64,000 nucleotides of DNA, taken from NCBI GenBank assembly GCA_903926465.1, contig CAIYJE010000079.1, positions 38,698 to 102,697 on the forward strand. The letters are read 5' to 3'. Below are positions 54,966 to 63,633 of the stretch, in pieces. The position numbers were made by a program, and so were the translations under genes. The notes beneath the pieces are model-generated. The model searched no databases and was not told where the DNA came from. It saw only the letters and a list, made by a program, of their open reading frames with translations. This stretch comes from an uncultured Planctomycetales bacterium (GTDB lineage Bacteria > Planctomycetota > Planctomycetia > Isosphaerales > Isosphaeraceae). Within the stretch, counting starts at the first letter, position 1, and each line of letters begins with the position of its first letter.

Positions 54966-55435
54966 CGCGTTTGCACGCAAGCGACGGGGACACCGCGAGC
55001 CCCAGTCATCACACGCCGGCATTCTCCGTTTCAATCACCGCCCAGTCCACGCACAATAGTTCTGCCTGCTGCAAACCGTGTCAATGGCCCAAGGGCGTAT
55101 GAGGGTGGGCGATGATGCCGCCGCCGGTGATCAGGCAAACTATGTGAAGGCTCCGAGGCGACTCCGTACATCGCACACGGTGTAAGCCGTGTCGCGGGCC
55201 TCAGCCAGCACTCTGGGGGGCTGATCCGTTATATCGCTTCCCAAGGCTAGTTTCCCGTGTACAAGATCGGCGAACGAGTTTCGCTCAGCGGCTGGTTCCC
55301 CCAAACGCCCTCTCCAGGCCCGTCAGAACCGACTACCGCAAACTCTAGGCACTCTCCAGGAAAGACCCTCAATACCAAAAGCCGTAACGCCTTCCCGACT
55401 AATACCTTACAACTTTCGGCCAATTCTCGGCCAAT
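54966..55435. other. Non-coding stretch, 470 bp
   Basis: Between the FG-GAP terminator and the decayed regulator gene. Short frames occur but none has a motif, a ribosome site or a good start. I see no repeat or RNA structure in it. Confidence 0.35.
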
Positions 55436-55970
55436 TCACTCACGCCCGGAGAACTCTTTGGACAAAGACCAGACGGAACCACGCCCCTTGCCACTCTGGA
55501 CGATCAGTGCAAGGCGTCTCAAATGCTCCAGATCCGACTTCAACTGCCGGAGTTCCATTTTGAGAATGGATTGAATCTCCTTTCGCCCAATCCCAGGCTG
55601 ATCGGAAAGCAATTGCAATACGGATTCCAGCCAGAAATAGCGCGTTAGCGGACTGGCATGTAATCTTTGGTTCGACTGTCTGGAGCCAAGGGCGCGCTAT
55701 TTCCGGCTGGAATCCGTATAAGATCAACCGCTGCCTATCGCTAAGATTCTGCTTGACCTGCTGAGGCGGGATGTAACGACTCGGGCGAAAACCCACCAAC
55801 ACGAAGTCAGAAGCTGCTTCAATTTCAGGGTGCGGCAATCCAGCCTGTTGCATAAGTTCTACCATTTTCAGTCTGCCTCGGCCCCAGGATTCGATAATCC
55901 CACGGCGGTGATACACCCGAGCAATCAAGCGACCAAAGCTTCCTGGTAGGCCAAGGTCATAATCGTGCAC
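55436..55970 (-). pseudogene. Decayed AlbA/RecG-like ATP-binding regulator gene, split by a palindromic element
   Basis: The minus-strand frame from 55970 reads IARVYHRRGIIESWGRGRLKMVELMQQAGLPHPE, the conserved C-terminal block of AlbA_2/RecG-like transcriptional regulators, up to LSDRQRLIL. It then passes into the inverted-repeat element. In another frame, from 55618 to 55436, QLLSDQPGIGRKEIQSILKM...LVQSGKGRGSVWSL reads as the winged-helix end of the same family. Excising the element would join the two in the expected order. The 5' end is also missing, since the product starts mid-domain. Upstream, 55971-56190 shows no matching remainder, so this is a remnant and not an active gene. Confidence 0.75.
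55618..55719. repeat. Palindromic insertion element (MITE/REP-like)
   Basis: Arms at 55618-55644 and 55693-55719 are inverted copies over 27 bases with one mismatch (the plus-strand left arm starts ATACGGATTCCAGCC), separated by 48 bp. It interrupts the regulator remnant. T/A bases flank both ends but a target duplication cannot be fixed. No transposase is encoded, so it would need one in trans. Confidence 0.75.
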
Positions 55971-56190
55971 TCCGGAAAACTAGTTCCTGGGCCGTTGTCT
56001 TCCGAGAACCGGGACCCAGTCACGGGCCGGTTCGCCGGGTCCGATGGTTTGCGACTTCCAGAAAATCCTGAACCCCCAACAACCAAAGGGCCACCCTTGC
56101 GACTTTCTCAAGCGGTTCGGCTTCTGGATTCATTCGCATTCATACCCACTCACACGTTGCCATGATGTGTGGGTATCGGGCCATGCGTTG

Positions 56191-57891
56191 TCATCCCATG
56201 CTTTTGGGTCGCACCCGTTCCGCGAGTTTCTTGGTCAGGCGATCGAGGGCAGGAGATCGGTCCAGCGGTTCAAGATGCACATTCAGCAGGCTGAAGGATT
56301 CTGTATTGGCCTTGGCCGCCCTGAGCGCCTGGTCAAGTTCTTCTTCGGTTCGAACCTCGAATCCTTGCCCGGTGCCAAGTACGTCTGGGAGCCGGTGGTA
56401 GGCCCAGTTGTGAATGTTATTGAAGGGTCCCTCAAGCAAGAACCGTTCGGTGGTGTAGCCCTTGTTGTTCATGACGATGATGATGGGGTTCTGGCCGAGT
56501 TTTGCCACCGTGGAAAGTTCCATGCCGGTCATCTGGAATGCCCCATCACCAATAATGGCAAGAATGCGGCTGTTTGGGCTCGCAACGCTAGCCCCCACCA
56601 CGGCCGGCAGGGCGAACCCCATCGAGGTGTAGTAGGAAGGGCTGATGTAATCGGTGCGTTGGGTCATGGTCAGGTCTGACGATCCAAACATGGCGTCACC
56701 CACATCGGCAATCACGATTGTCCGGCTATCCAGCAACTTGTTGAGGCGGCTGAATAATCGTTCGGATTTGACAGGGGTTTGGGCGACCGGAACCCAGGGT
56801 TCAAGATGATTGGAAGGCTGTTTCGGAATCGGAGAATGGTCGGCTTTCAATCCCCGGCCACGGAGTCCGGCAATGAAGTCGTCGAGCCGAGCATCCTTAT
56901 AGTGGTGATAGCGAATGCGGAGATCTTCGCTGGTGGCGTGAATGCAGTGGGCAGGATCCAGGTGCGCGGTGAAAATTCCGAGATCGATGTCACTGAGCAA
57001 GCAGCCCAGCATCAGCAGGCAGTCAGACGCCTCCACGTACTGGGTTACTTCTTCACGTCCCATACCCCCTTCGTACACACCTACGAACAAGGGGTGCGCC
57101 TCACTGATCACGCTTTTTCCCAGCAATGTGGAAGCGATGGGCAGCCCTGCGTCTTCGGCCAGGGCCAGAAGTGAATCCTGAAGCCCAAATCGGTGCAGTT
57201 CGACCCCGGCAAGAATCATGGGACGCTTGGCCGCTTTGAGCATGGCCAAACTCTCGTCAATCGCTTCCCGCAGGGCATCCGGGTCGGATGGCGGAAGGAT
57301 TTCGGCAGGCGAGGTGTGCGGAACCACCATCCGGGTATCGAGCCGATCTCTGGGGATTTCCAAGTACACCGGGCGTTTGTATCGAACCGCAGTGGCAAGC
57401 ACACGGTCAATCTCTCCAAACGCGGTCAGGGGATCCGCAAGTACGGCCGACGCGGCCGTGATCTTCTGGTACACCTCGAACTGGGTCTCAAATTCCTTGA
57501 CCTTGTGGTGCAGTAGCGGATTATCGACCCGTTCCGAGATACCCGGCGAGCCGGTGAGTACCACCACCGGCGATTTTTCCGCATAGGCACCGGCAATCGA
57601 GTTCACGCAACTGAGTCCGCCCACGCCGTAGGTCACACAAACGGCACCCAACCCCTGCACGCGTGCGCAGGCATCGGCCGCAAACCCGGCCGCGTCTTCA
57701 CGCGTCATCCCAACCACCTGGATCGGGCTCGATTCAAGCATGTCATAGAGTCCCAGAATATAGTCGCCCGGAACCCCAAATACGTGCCTCAAACCGTGGG
57801 TTTGCAACCGCTCGATGAGATATTCGCCAATGGTCTTGCGCGAGTTGGAAAGAGTGACGTCATGAGGCTGTTGACGGGAAGCGTTTGGCAC
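56191..57891 (-). CDS. ThDP-dependent 2-keto acid decarboxylase (indolepyruvate/pyruvate decarboxylase-like)
   Basis: The GTG at 57891 has AGGAG 6 nt upstream; a TTG at 57921 has none. The 566-residue product begins RKTIGEYLIERLQTHGLRHVFGVPGDY, the normal start of this family. TREDAAGFAADACARVQG holds the ThDP-activating Glu, NPLLHHKVKEFETQ has the paired His of pyruvate/indolepyruvate decarboxylases, and GDGAFQMTGMELSTVAKLGQNPIIIVMNN is the ThDP-Mg motif (GDG to NN). It should decarboxylate a 2-oxo acid to an aldehyde; which one is not predictable. No signal peptide. Confidence 0.9.
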   Translation of the reverse strand: MPNASRQQPHDVTLSNSRKTIGEYLIERLQTHGLRHVFGVPGDYILGLYDMLESSPIQVVGMTREDAAGFAADACARVQGLGAVCVTYGVGGLSCVNSIAGAYAEKSPVVVLTGSPGISERVDNPLLHHKVKEFETQFEVYQKITAASAVLADPLTAFGEIDRVLATAVRYKRPVYLEIPRDRLDTRMVVPHTSPAEILPPSDPDALREAIDESLAMLKAAKRPMILAGVELHRFGLQDSLLALAEDAGLPIASTLLGKSVISEAHPLFVGVYEGGMGREEVTQYVEASDCLLMLGCLLSDIDLGIFTAHLDPAHCIHATSEDLRIRYHHYKDARLDDFIAGLRGRGLKADHSPIPKQPSNHLEPWVPVAQTPVKSERLFSRLNKLLDSRTIVIADVGDAMFGSSDLTMTQRTDYISPSYYTSMGFALPAVVGASVASPNSRILAIIGDGAFQMTGMELSTVAKLGQNPIIIVMNNKGYTTERFLLEGPFNNIHNWAYHRLPDVLGTGQGFEVRTEEELDQALRAAKANTESFSLLNVHLEPLDRSPALDRLTKKLAERVRPKSMG

Positions 57892-57957
57892 GGAAGTCTC
57901 CTGACTGAGCCTGTGAATCAAGAAGGGGGTTGGGCGTAAGCGGAATCGACGGCCGGA

Positions 57958-58386
57958 TCAGGTATCAGGAAGGTCTGGGCGTGGGGCTTTCAGGGGATCG
58001 ATGCGCTGACCATCCCATCGTATGTGTGGTCCGGTAGCCCAGGCGGGCAGGGCTCGGGCGAACAAATAGACCCACACAAACTGGCCGCGTTCTGTGTAAG
58101 CTGCCACACGCAGAAAAAGTGCTTCGTGCACCCCCTCATAGGGGTCGAGCACGTTGAGCAGTTCAGATTCGGTCACTGGGCGAACGTGACCTTCCACCCA
58201 GGGGGCGGTGGGGTCGTCCAGTCCGACAAGCCCAGGGTAGGGGCCCAGATGATAAAGACTGCCGCGCAAACGGTCAGGCACAAATCCACCGTGGGCCGCA
58301 TGTTCAAGGGTTGCCGGCCCAAGCGTTCCATACACGAACAAATGCGCAGGAGTCTGATCAGGAAGCCGCGGTGCGGGGTTCATCAT
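57958..58386 (-). CDS. Gamma-glutamylcyclotransferase-like (AIG2) protein
   Basis: 142 residues from the ATG at 58386; this overlaps the stop of the GH43 gene (ATGA). HLFVYGTLGPATLEHAAHGG is the family start (YGTL loop binds the gamma-glutamyl group), and LNVLDPYEGVHEALFLRVAAYT contains a Glu after DPYEG, the usual catalytic acid position. Members release 5-oxoproline from gamma-glutamyl dipeptides or glutathione, or act on related amines. Function beyond the fold is inference. It is translationally coupled to the GH43 gene. Confidence 0.85.
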   Translation of the reverse strand: MMNPAPRLPDQTPAHLFVYGTLGPATLEHAAHGGFVPDRLRGSLYHLGPYPGLVGLDDPTAPWVEGHVRPVTESELLNVLDPYEGVHEALFLRVAAYTERGQFVWVYLFARALPAWATGPHIRWDGQRIDPLKAPRPDLPDT

Positions 58387-59372
58387 CTCACACCAGGGGC
58401 GGAAGGGGCGGGCTTTGGCTGAACGCTGGGCCCGTCCAACCTGGGAACATCTCCAGTCCACACCACACGTTCCATCCGCATGCTCCGCCCAACCGGGTTC
58501 TGGCCATAGTGCGGCTGCCCTTCATCGTTCCAGCCGTGATAGAACATCCACAAGCTTCCGTCCTTGGCTTCGATCAAGCTCTGGTGGCCTGGGCCGTAGA
58601 CCTGGCCCTCCACGGTTTTCAGGATCGGCTCGGGAGTTTTGGTGTAAGGACCCGCAAGGGACCGGGAAGTGGCATGGCCCACCGCGTAGCGGCAAGTCTC
58701 TTTGTTCCCCTGAAAACCGGCTCCTGAGTAAAACAAGTGGTATAGACCATTACGTAACAGGATGGTTGGAGCCTCAACCACGCCGCGTTCCCACGGCTGA
58801 TCGGGCTTGATCAGTTCCACAGGCTCACCTTCGGTTGCCAGCAGGTCGGCCCGCAGTCGCTTCAAAACCACCCGCCGGGGGGTTTCCTCGGAGTAGATCA
58901 GGTACGGCACTCCGGCGTCAAAGAAGATGGTCGCGTCAATCACACCCACCTTGTTATCGTCGCCGCGCACCAGAATGGCCTGATGCTGGAACGGGCCCGT
59001 TGGCTTGTCGGCCGTTGCCACGGCAATGTGATGCTTGCGGCTGTCAGGATCAAGTGCCGAATAGGTCAGGTAGAACGTTCCGCCAAGCTCCAACACCTCG
59101 GGCGCCCAGTAATGTTCGGTGGCCCAGGGAACTGGAAACTCCAGTACGCGTGATGTCCAGCGCACCAGATCGGGCGATTCCAGCAACTGAAAGCCGGTCC
59201 CACGGGTCTGAGTTCCATACGCGTAATACCGATCGCCCGACCTGATCAGATGCGGATCCGGGAAATCATGCGGGTATACCGGGTTGGTGAACGATTGCGG
59301 CTCTTGGCCGGCCACATCCGTGGTTGCACCGAACGCCAGCACCAGAAACCCGGAGGCGATCAGGCGAAACAT
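58383..59372 (-). CDS. Secreted glycoside hydrolase family 43
   Basis: 329 residues, ATG at 59372 with GAGG 7 nt upstream, signal peptide cleaved near AGQ (residue ~22). The five-bladed propeller catalytic set is present: NPVYPHDFPDPHLIR (catalytic base Asp), VGVIDATIFFD (pKa-modulating Asp) and VVEAPTILLRNGLYHLFYS (acid Glu). GPGHQSLIEAKDG is also typical. GH43 enzymes are mainly arabinofuranosidases, xylosidases and endo-arabinanases; the specificity here is not predictable. Confidence 0.93.
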   Translation of the reverse strand: MFRLIASGFLVLAFGATTDVAGQEPQSFTNPVYPHDFPDPHLIRSGDRYYAYGTQTRGTGFQLLESPDLVRWTSRVLEFPVPWATEHYWAPEVLELGGTFYLTYSALDPDSRKHHIAVATADKPTGPFQHQAILVRGDDNKVGVIDATIFFDAGVPYLIYSEETPRRVVLKRLRADLLATEGEPVELIKPDQPWERGVVEAPTILLRNGLYHLFYSGAGFQGNKETCRYAVGHATSRSLAGPYTKTPEPILKTVEGQVYGPGHQSLIEAKDGSLWMFYHGWNDEGQPHYGQNPVGRSMRMERVVWTGDVPRLDGPSVQPKPAPSAPGVR

Positions 59373-59561
59373 GGAAAATCCTCTTCAGAATGGGTGCTCG
59401 GTTGGCGATCCGCCGAAAAACACAGCTTGATTCAATCAGTATAACCAGGGGCCAACCGGGCCTGGGAGTTACCGGTCATTGACGTCGCGGGTATAAAACT
59501 GCGTAATACTTGATGCATCAAGGCTCCATTCGATCGGAAAGCGGCCTGCTGGACCCCAGTT

Positions 59562-59909
59562 ATGAAACTCATCATCGCCATCATCCAGCCGACCAAGCTT
59601 GAGGCGGTCAAGGAAGCGCTTTCCAGGGTTGAGGTGTACCGCCTCACCGTAATGGATGTGCAGGGTTTCGGCCGCCAGAAGGGAAATGCAGAAGCGTATC
59701 GTGGCCGCGAATTCACCATGAACCTGCTGCGCAAAATTGAACTTCAAATTGCCGTGAACGAGGACTTTGTCGAGCCCACCGTCAGCGCTATCATTGAAGG
59801 GGCTCGCACCGACCCCGAGGGGCACATTGGGGACGGCAAAATCTTCATCCTTCCGCTGGAAGATTGTGTCCGAATTCGTACCGGCGAACGAGGCCCGGAA
59901 GCGATCTGA
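59562..59909 (+). CDS. P-II nitrogen regulatory protein, Phe at position 51
   Basis: 115 residues. MKLIIAIIQPTKLEAVKEAL and GDGKIFILPLEDCVRIRTGERG match P-II proteins, with the ATP-binding residues of the last block intact. The T-loop reads GFGRQKGNAEAYRGREFTMN: Tyr46 is kept but Tyr51, the residue uridylylated in E. coli GlnB, is Phe. P-II trimers sense ATP/ADP and 2-oxoglutarate and bind AmtB, NtrB or carbon/nitrogen enzymes. No amtB, glnA or glnD adjoins. It may therefore work by ligand binding alone or be a specialised paralogue; that is inference. Confidence 0.93.
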   Translation: MKLIIAIIQPTKLEAVKEALSRVEVYRLTVMDVQGFGRQKGNAEAYRGREFTMNLLRKIELQIAVNEDFVEPTVSAIIEGARTDPEGHIGDGKIFILPLEDCVRIRTGERGPEAI

Positions 59910-59995
59910 TCTGACCCAAGATTTGACCCCCTCTGGTCCTTGGCGATATTCTGTTACATCCTCATACCCGATCGCCGCCACGATCCGAGAGTCCC

Positions 59996-60694
59996 ATGAT
60001 TCGCGCTATCATTTTTGACTTCAACGGCGTGCTCATCGACGACGAGCACCTCCACTTCGAACTTTTTCGTGATGTGGTGGCAACGCATGGCGTCACGCTG
60101 ACTGACGCGATGTACCACGAAACCTATCTGGGATTCGATGACCGACGCTGCTTTGAAGAGGTTTTACGCGACGCCGGAAAACCTGCCTCAAGCGAAACCC
60201 TGGATGCACTTATTGCCCAGAAAGCCACCCTCTACCAGGAACGGGCCGCCGGTGGCCTGAGAATTTTTCCAGGAGCGGCCGAATCTATTGCCAGCCTGGC
60301 CGATCGCTGGCCGGTGGCCATCAACTCTGGAGCCCTTCGCCCAGAGATCGTGCTGGCGCTTGGACAGATGGGGGTCCTTGACCGGATCTCCGCCATCGTC
60401 TCGGCCGAAGACACCAAGTTCTGCAAGCCGGACCCAGAAGGGTATGAACTGGCCCTGGACGCGCTTCGATCGGCTCATGGTGATGATATTGAAGCGGGCC
60501 ATTGCCTGGTGATTGAGGATAGCCTGGCCGGCATCCAGGCAGGCAAAGGGGCTGGAATGTGGGTGGTTGGCGTATCCAACACGTATGGTGAGCCCGAACT
60601 CAGGAACGCCGGTGCCGATGCCGTGATCACAGGGCTGGAAACCTTCAGGCCCGAAAGCATCCGTAGCCTGTTCTTTCCCGAGGTGACTCCATGA
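59996..60694 (+). CDS. HAD-superfamily hydrolase (phosphatase-like)
   Basis: 232 residues. MIRAIIFDFNGVLIDDEHLHFELF is motif I (nucleophile Asp8) with Asn where most members have the second Asp, a variant seen in some bacterial HAD proteins. Motif II Ser is in VAINSGALRPE, motif III Lys in DTKFCKPDPEGY, motif IV Asp in LVIEDSLAGIQAGKGAGM. The alpha-helical cap with GFDDRRCFEEVL resembles beta-phosphoglucomutase or phosphoglycolate phosphatase types. The Asn suggests phosphatase over mutase activity, but the substrate is unknown. The stop overlaps the next start (ATGA). Confidence 0.9.
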   Translation: MIRAIIFDFNGVLIDDEHLHFELFRDVVATHGVTLTDAMYHETYLGFDDRRCFEEVLRDAGKPASSETLDALIAQKATLYQERAAGGLRIFPGAAESIASLADRWPVAINSGALRPEIVLALGQMGVLDRISAIVSAEDTKFCKPDPEGYELALDALRSAHGDDIEAGHCLVIEDSLAGIQAGKGAGMWVVGVSNTYGEPELRNAGADAVITGLETFRPESIRSLFFPEVTP

Positions 60695-61125
60695 CCGGCG
60701 AGCCCAACTCCGGTAGCTCGTTTCCAGAAGTTCCCCGTCCTACGGGCGGTGCTCCTGCCGGACTGCTACTCGGCCGCGACCTTATCTTTGTCTCCAAGAT
60801 CACGGGAACCGCTCGTCAACTCGGTTATCAGGTCCTCGTTGCCGGAAATCGTGCCCTGGCTCTCTCCATGATGGAGCAGTGGCAACCGAAGGCCGTCTTT
60901 GTGGATCTGGCCGCCGGCGACCTGACCAACGCAGAGGCGATTCTGGCGTATCGCCTTCAAGTGCCGCACGCCACGTTCATCGCATTCGGTTCGCATGTCG
61001 ACACCGCCGCCTTGGAAGCGGCGTCCGCTGCCGGTTGCAACCTCGTGCTCCCTCGCAGTAAGTTCACGCTCGAACTACCGCAACTGATTCAGCGCCACCT
61101 TGGCGAACCTCAAAACCAGACCTGA
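60691..61125 (+). CDS. Degenerate receiver-like protein
   Basis: 144 residues. After a Pro/Gly-rich start, GRDLIFVSKITGTARQLGYQVLVAGNRALALSMM resembles a receiver fold. FVDLAAG would be the phosphoacceptor strand (Asp present) and FIAFGSH the next. The acidic Mg-binding pair expected after beta-1 is missing (VSK in place of DD/ED) and the KP motif is absent, so phosphorylation is doubtful. Similar pseudo-receivers occur in planctomycetes. Coupled by ATGA to the HAD gene. Confidence 0.65.
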   Translation: MTGEPNSGSSFPEVPRPTGGAPAGLLLGRDLIFVSKITGTARQLGYQVLVAGNRALALSMMEQWQPKAVFVDLAAGDLTNAEAILAYRLQVPHATFIAFGSHVDTAALEAASAAGCNLVLPRSKFTLELPQLIQRHLGEPQNQT

Positions 61126-61147
61126 TCCTATTCCCCTGGAGACCCCC

Positions 61148-61495
61148 ATGAACGTTGAAAATGACAGCGAATTCGAAGAACTGGAAGATGATGACCTCGA
61201 AGGCGAATTCGAGATCTCAATCGAGCCCCGAGACGAGGCACTCGAAGCCGCCGGAATTAGCGCCGACGAATTCGAAACCGCGCTCATGGAAGCCCTCGAA
61301 CAACGTGAAGAATTCGCCGTAAGTACCGGAACAGACGATGATTCCTTCCCGGAACTCGAAGAAACGCAACTCACCATCCGTGGGAAAGCGTTCCGACTGG
61401 GCGACCTCGCCATGATCGAGGTCTCCCCTGTCTCTGACGATGATGAAGAATTTGACGATGACGAGGAAGAAGAGGAAGACGAAGAAGCTCGCTGA
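61148..61495 (+). CDS. Small highly acidic protein
   Basis: 115 residues from the ATG at 61148 (GGAG 6 nt upstream); a longer frame starting at 61100 overlaps the previous gene and is rejected. More than a third of the residues are Asp or Glu, with tracts at the start and a DDDEE-type tail ending EDEEAR. A short hydrophobic beta-like segment (QLTIRGKAFRLGDLAMIEV) lies near the middle. No family recognised. Strong terminator follows, so this is the end of the HAD-receiver-acidic operon. Confidence 0.7.
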   Translation: MNVENDSEFEELEDDDLEGEFEISIEPRDEALEAAGISADEFETALMEALEQREEFAVSTGTDDDSFPELEETQLTIRGKAFRLGDLAMIEVSPVSDDDEEFDDDEEEEEDEEAR

Positions 61496-61536
61496 CCTCG
61501 CAATCCGCGAATCTCTTGCCATCCAACTTTTCATAG

Positions 61537-61578
61537 ACAAGGCGATCAGCCCGGTCATCACCGGGCTGATCGCCTTGT
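61537..61578. terminator. Strong bidirectional terminator
   Basis: A perfect 19-bp stem: ACAAGGCGATCAGCCCGGT (61537-61555) with its complement at 61560-61578, CATC loop, then TCCTTTTCC on the plus strand. It lies between the convergent acidic-protein and polyferredoxin genes. Confidence 0.85.
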
Positions 61579-61637
61579 TCCTTTTCCCGCACAATTCACA
61601 ATCTAGAAGCACCGGACCTCAGCGGGACGGAATTGCG

Positions 61638-63542
61638 TTAGCCAATCGACACCCACTCCTGCGCGGCCTGGGGATCTTCGACCAGCGAGAGCAGCAGCGA
61701 TCGGTTCTTATCGCGAGTTTCACCGATGGCCGTCACATAGACCGCCGGATCATCTTTGACCGGACACTCATGCTCACAGATCCCACAACCAATGCAGCGC
61801 TCGGGATCAATAAAGGGACGCTTGAGGGTGAGCACGTTGCCGTACCGGTCGGTATCGGTGTGCAACCGCGTGAAGATGGCCTTGGGACTGACCGGACAAA
61901 CCTCTTCACAAACCACGCAGGCGGTATCCATGGCCCAGGGCAAGCAACGCCCCTGGTTATAAAACGCGGTGCCGGTCTTGATTGGGCCAACCGCCTCGAA
62001 CGGGCCAACGCCCAACTTCTCGGCGATGGAGATCTCTCGGATGGCACCTGTGGGGCAAACCTGGCTGCACAGGGTGCAGTTCAGTTCACACCAGCCCATC
62101 TTTGAGATCATGATTGGGGTCCACATCCCCTCCAGGCCGGTTTCGAGCATGGCTGGCTGTAGGACGTTGGTTGGGCAAACCCGAATACACTGGTCGCACT
62201 TGATGCAACGCCTCAGGAATTCGTCTTCAGCCACAGAACCAGGAGGCCGCATAGCCGTGCGCTGGAAGTTCTTGGTAACCAGGCCAGATCGGCGGGTCAT
62301 GGGAAAGAACAGTACGCCGAACAATCCGGCCATCAACAACTGACGGCGTCCAACCTCAGGAAGTGCTACTTCACTGGCGGCACGGGGCAAGAAGCGATAA
62401 GTCAGCGCGTCGTGCGGGCACTCTTCAATACAATTCAGGCAGACAAAGCACTCGCTTTTGCGCAAATCTTTGTGGGGGTCAGACGCACCTTCGCAACTCT
62501 TCAAGCAAAGGTCGCAGTCGGTACAGCGAACCGGGTCACGATCAATGCGCCAGAGCGAAAACCGGCTGAATATCCCCAGCAGGGCACCCAGTGGACAGAG
62601 TACCCGGCAGAAGAATCGAGGAATCCACCAGTTGGCAACCAGTAGACCGATAAAGATGATGCCGATCACCCAGCCCCACATGTACTCGCGGTTATCGGTG
62701 TAAACCGCTTCGCTGGCCTTATGGACCGAGGGAAGGATACTGGTGGTCATGGACCGCACGGTCAGTGCAATCGGGTCCAGCAAGCCAATCTGCAGAGAAC
62801 TGTTATCTCGCTTCTGCTCGGCCGCCGAGATTGCCAGGCCGCGTCCTACGGCCGACAGAGTCTTGCCTGGCCCCGCCTGCACCAGCCCAAGCAGTAGTGT
62901 GGCAACTGCCAGCCCCAGCAGCCCGGTGAGGACAGAGAGACCCCGGGTCCGGCCCAGCCAGCTTGGCACTTTCTCGCCAGCCCAGCGGGCCACAGCCAGC
63001 CCCAGGCCCAGCAAGGCCGTTGCCGAAAATATCCACTGGAACGGTCCAAATGCGCCACCAAACGTGGCGGGGGCTTTGCCCGTGGCCGCCTCGGCAGTTG
63101 CGGCCCGGTCATAGACTTCTGCAATCCTTGAAGGGGCGTTCCAGATGGTGGGCACAATCCACAGCGAGGCCATCACCAGCATGGCGGCCAGGATGTAATA
63201 CTTGATGGCGTAGATCTTGCGGTAACGATTGACTTCAATCGCCTGCTTGGTGTTTCGCTGATTCCCAATCCAGCCAAAGAAGTGGTGCATGATGCCAAAC
63301 GGGCACATCCAGTTGCACCAAACGCGCCCCAGCATCATGGTCAGGGCGATCACCCCAAGGCCCCAGACGAGGTTGCGGTAAATCGTATGCGTGGTGAGTG
63401 CCGTGGCCACGGCAACCAGCGGGGTTGCCTCCAGAAAGATGGAGACCGGCCAGCCTCGCAGATAGCGCAGGTCGGTGATGATCAAAAAGAATAGAAAAAG
63501 CCCCAGAAAAAGGACTTCATAGGCTCGGCGAATCTTGACCAT
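61638..63542 (-). CDS. Membrane polyferredoxin (NapH/NosR-like 4Fe-4S protein)
   Basis: 634 residues. The membrane part has several helices and two NapH/NosR-type motifs, CNWMCPFG (after helix 3) and CRVLCPLG. Then Cys-rich 4Fe-4S motifs: CTDCDLCLKSC, CFVCLNCIEECP, CIKCDQCIRVCP, CELNCTLCSQVCP, CVVCEEVCP and CIGCGICEHECP, enough for about six clusters. Between the second and third ferredoxin motifs lies RRQLLMAGLFGVLFFP, a Tat-like hydrophobic stretch. It probably moves electrons from the quinol pool to a periplasmic acceptor; the partner is not in the window. No nos or nap genes adjoin. The ATG at 63542 has a weak ribosome site. Confidence 0.88.
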   Translation of the reverse strand: MVKIRRAYEVLFLGLFLFFLIITDLRYLRGWPVSIFLEATPLVAVATALTTHTIYRNLVWGLGVIALTMMLGRVWCNWMCPFGIMHHFFGWIGNQRNTKQAIEVNRYRKIYAIKYYILAAMLVMASLWIVPTIWNAPSRIAEVYDRAATAEAATGKAPATFGGAFGPFQWIFSATALLGLGLAVARWAGEKVPSWLGRTRGLSVLTGLLGLAVATLLLGLVQAGPGKTLSAVGRGLAISAAEQKRDNSSLQIGLLDPIALTVRSMTTSILPSVHKASEAVYTDNREYMWGWVIGIIFIGLLVANWWIPRFFCRVLCPLGALLGIFSRFSLWRIDRDPVRCTDCDLCLKSCEGASDPHKDLRKSECFVCLNCIEECPHDALTYRFLPRAASEVALPEVGRRQLLMAGLFGVLFFPMTRRSGLVTKNFQRTAMRPPGSVAEDEFLRRCIKCDQCIRVCPTNVLQPAMLETGLEGMWTPIMISKMGWCELNCTLCSQVCPTGAIREISIAEKLGVGPFEAVGPIKTGTAFYNQGRCLPWAMDTACVVCEEVCPVSPKAIFTRLHTDTDRYGNVLTLKRPFIDPERCIGCGICEHECPVKDDPAVYVTAIGETRDKNRSLLLSLVEDPQAAQEWVSIG

Positions 63543-63633
63543 CGCTGTTTCTCACCCGTCTGTTCAGGAGCAAGTCCGCTGGATTCTTGACTGGAAAACT
63601 CGTTCGCAATTCCGACAACCCGCAAGCCGTAAT

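Noticed and set aside
54966..55435. Possible gene or RNA in the spacer after the FG-GAP gene
   Set aside because: Short frames only, with no ribosome sites, conserved motif or strong hairpin.
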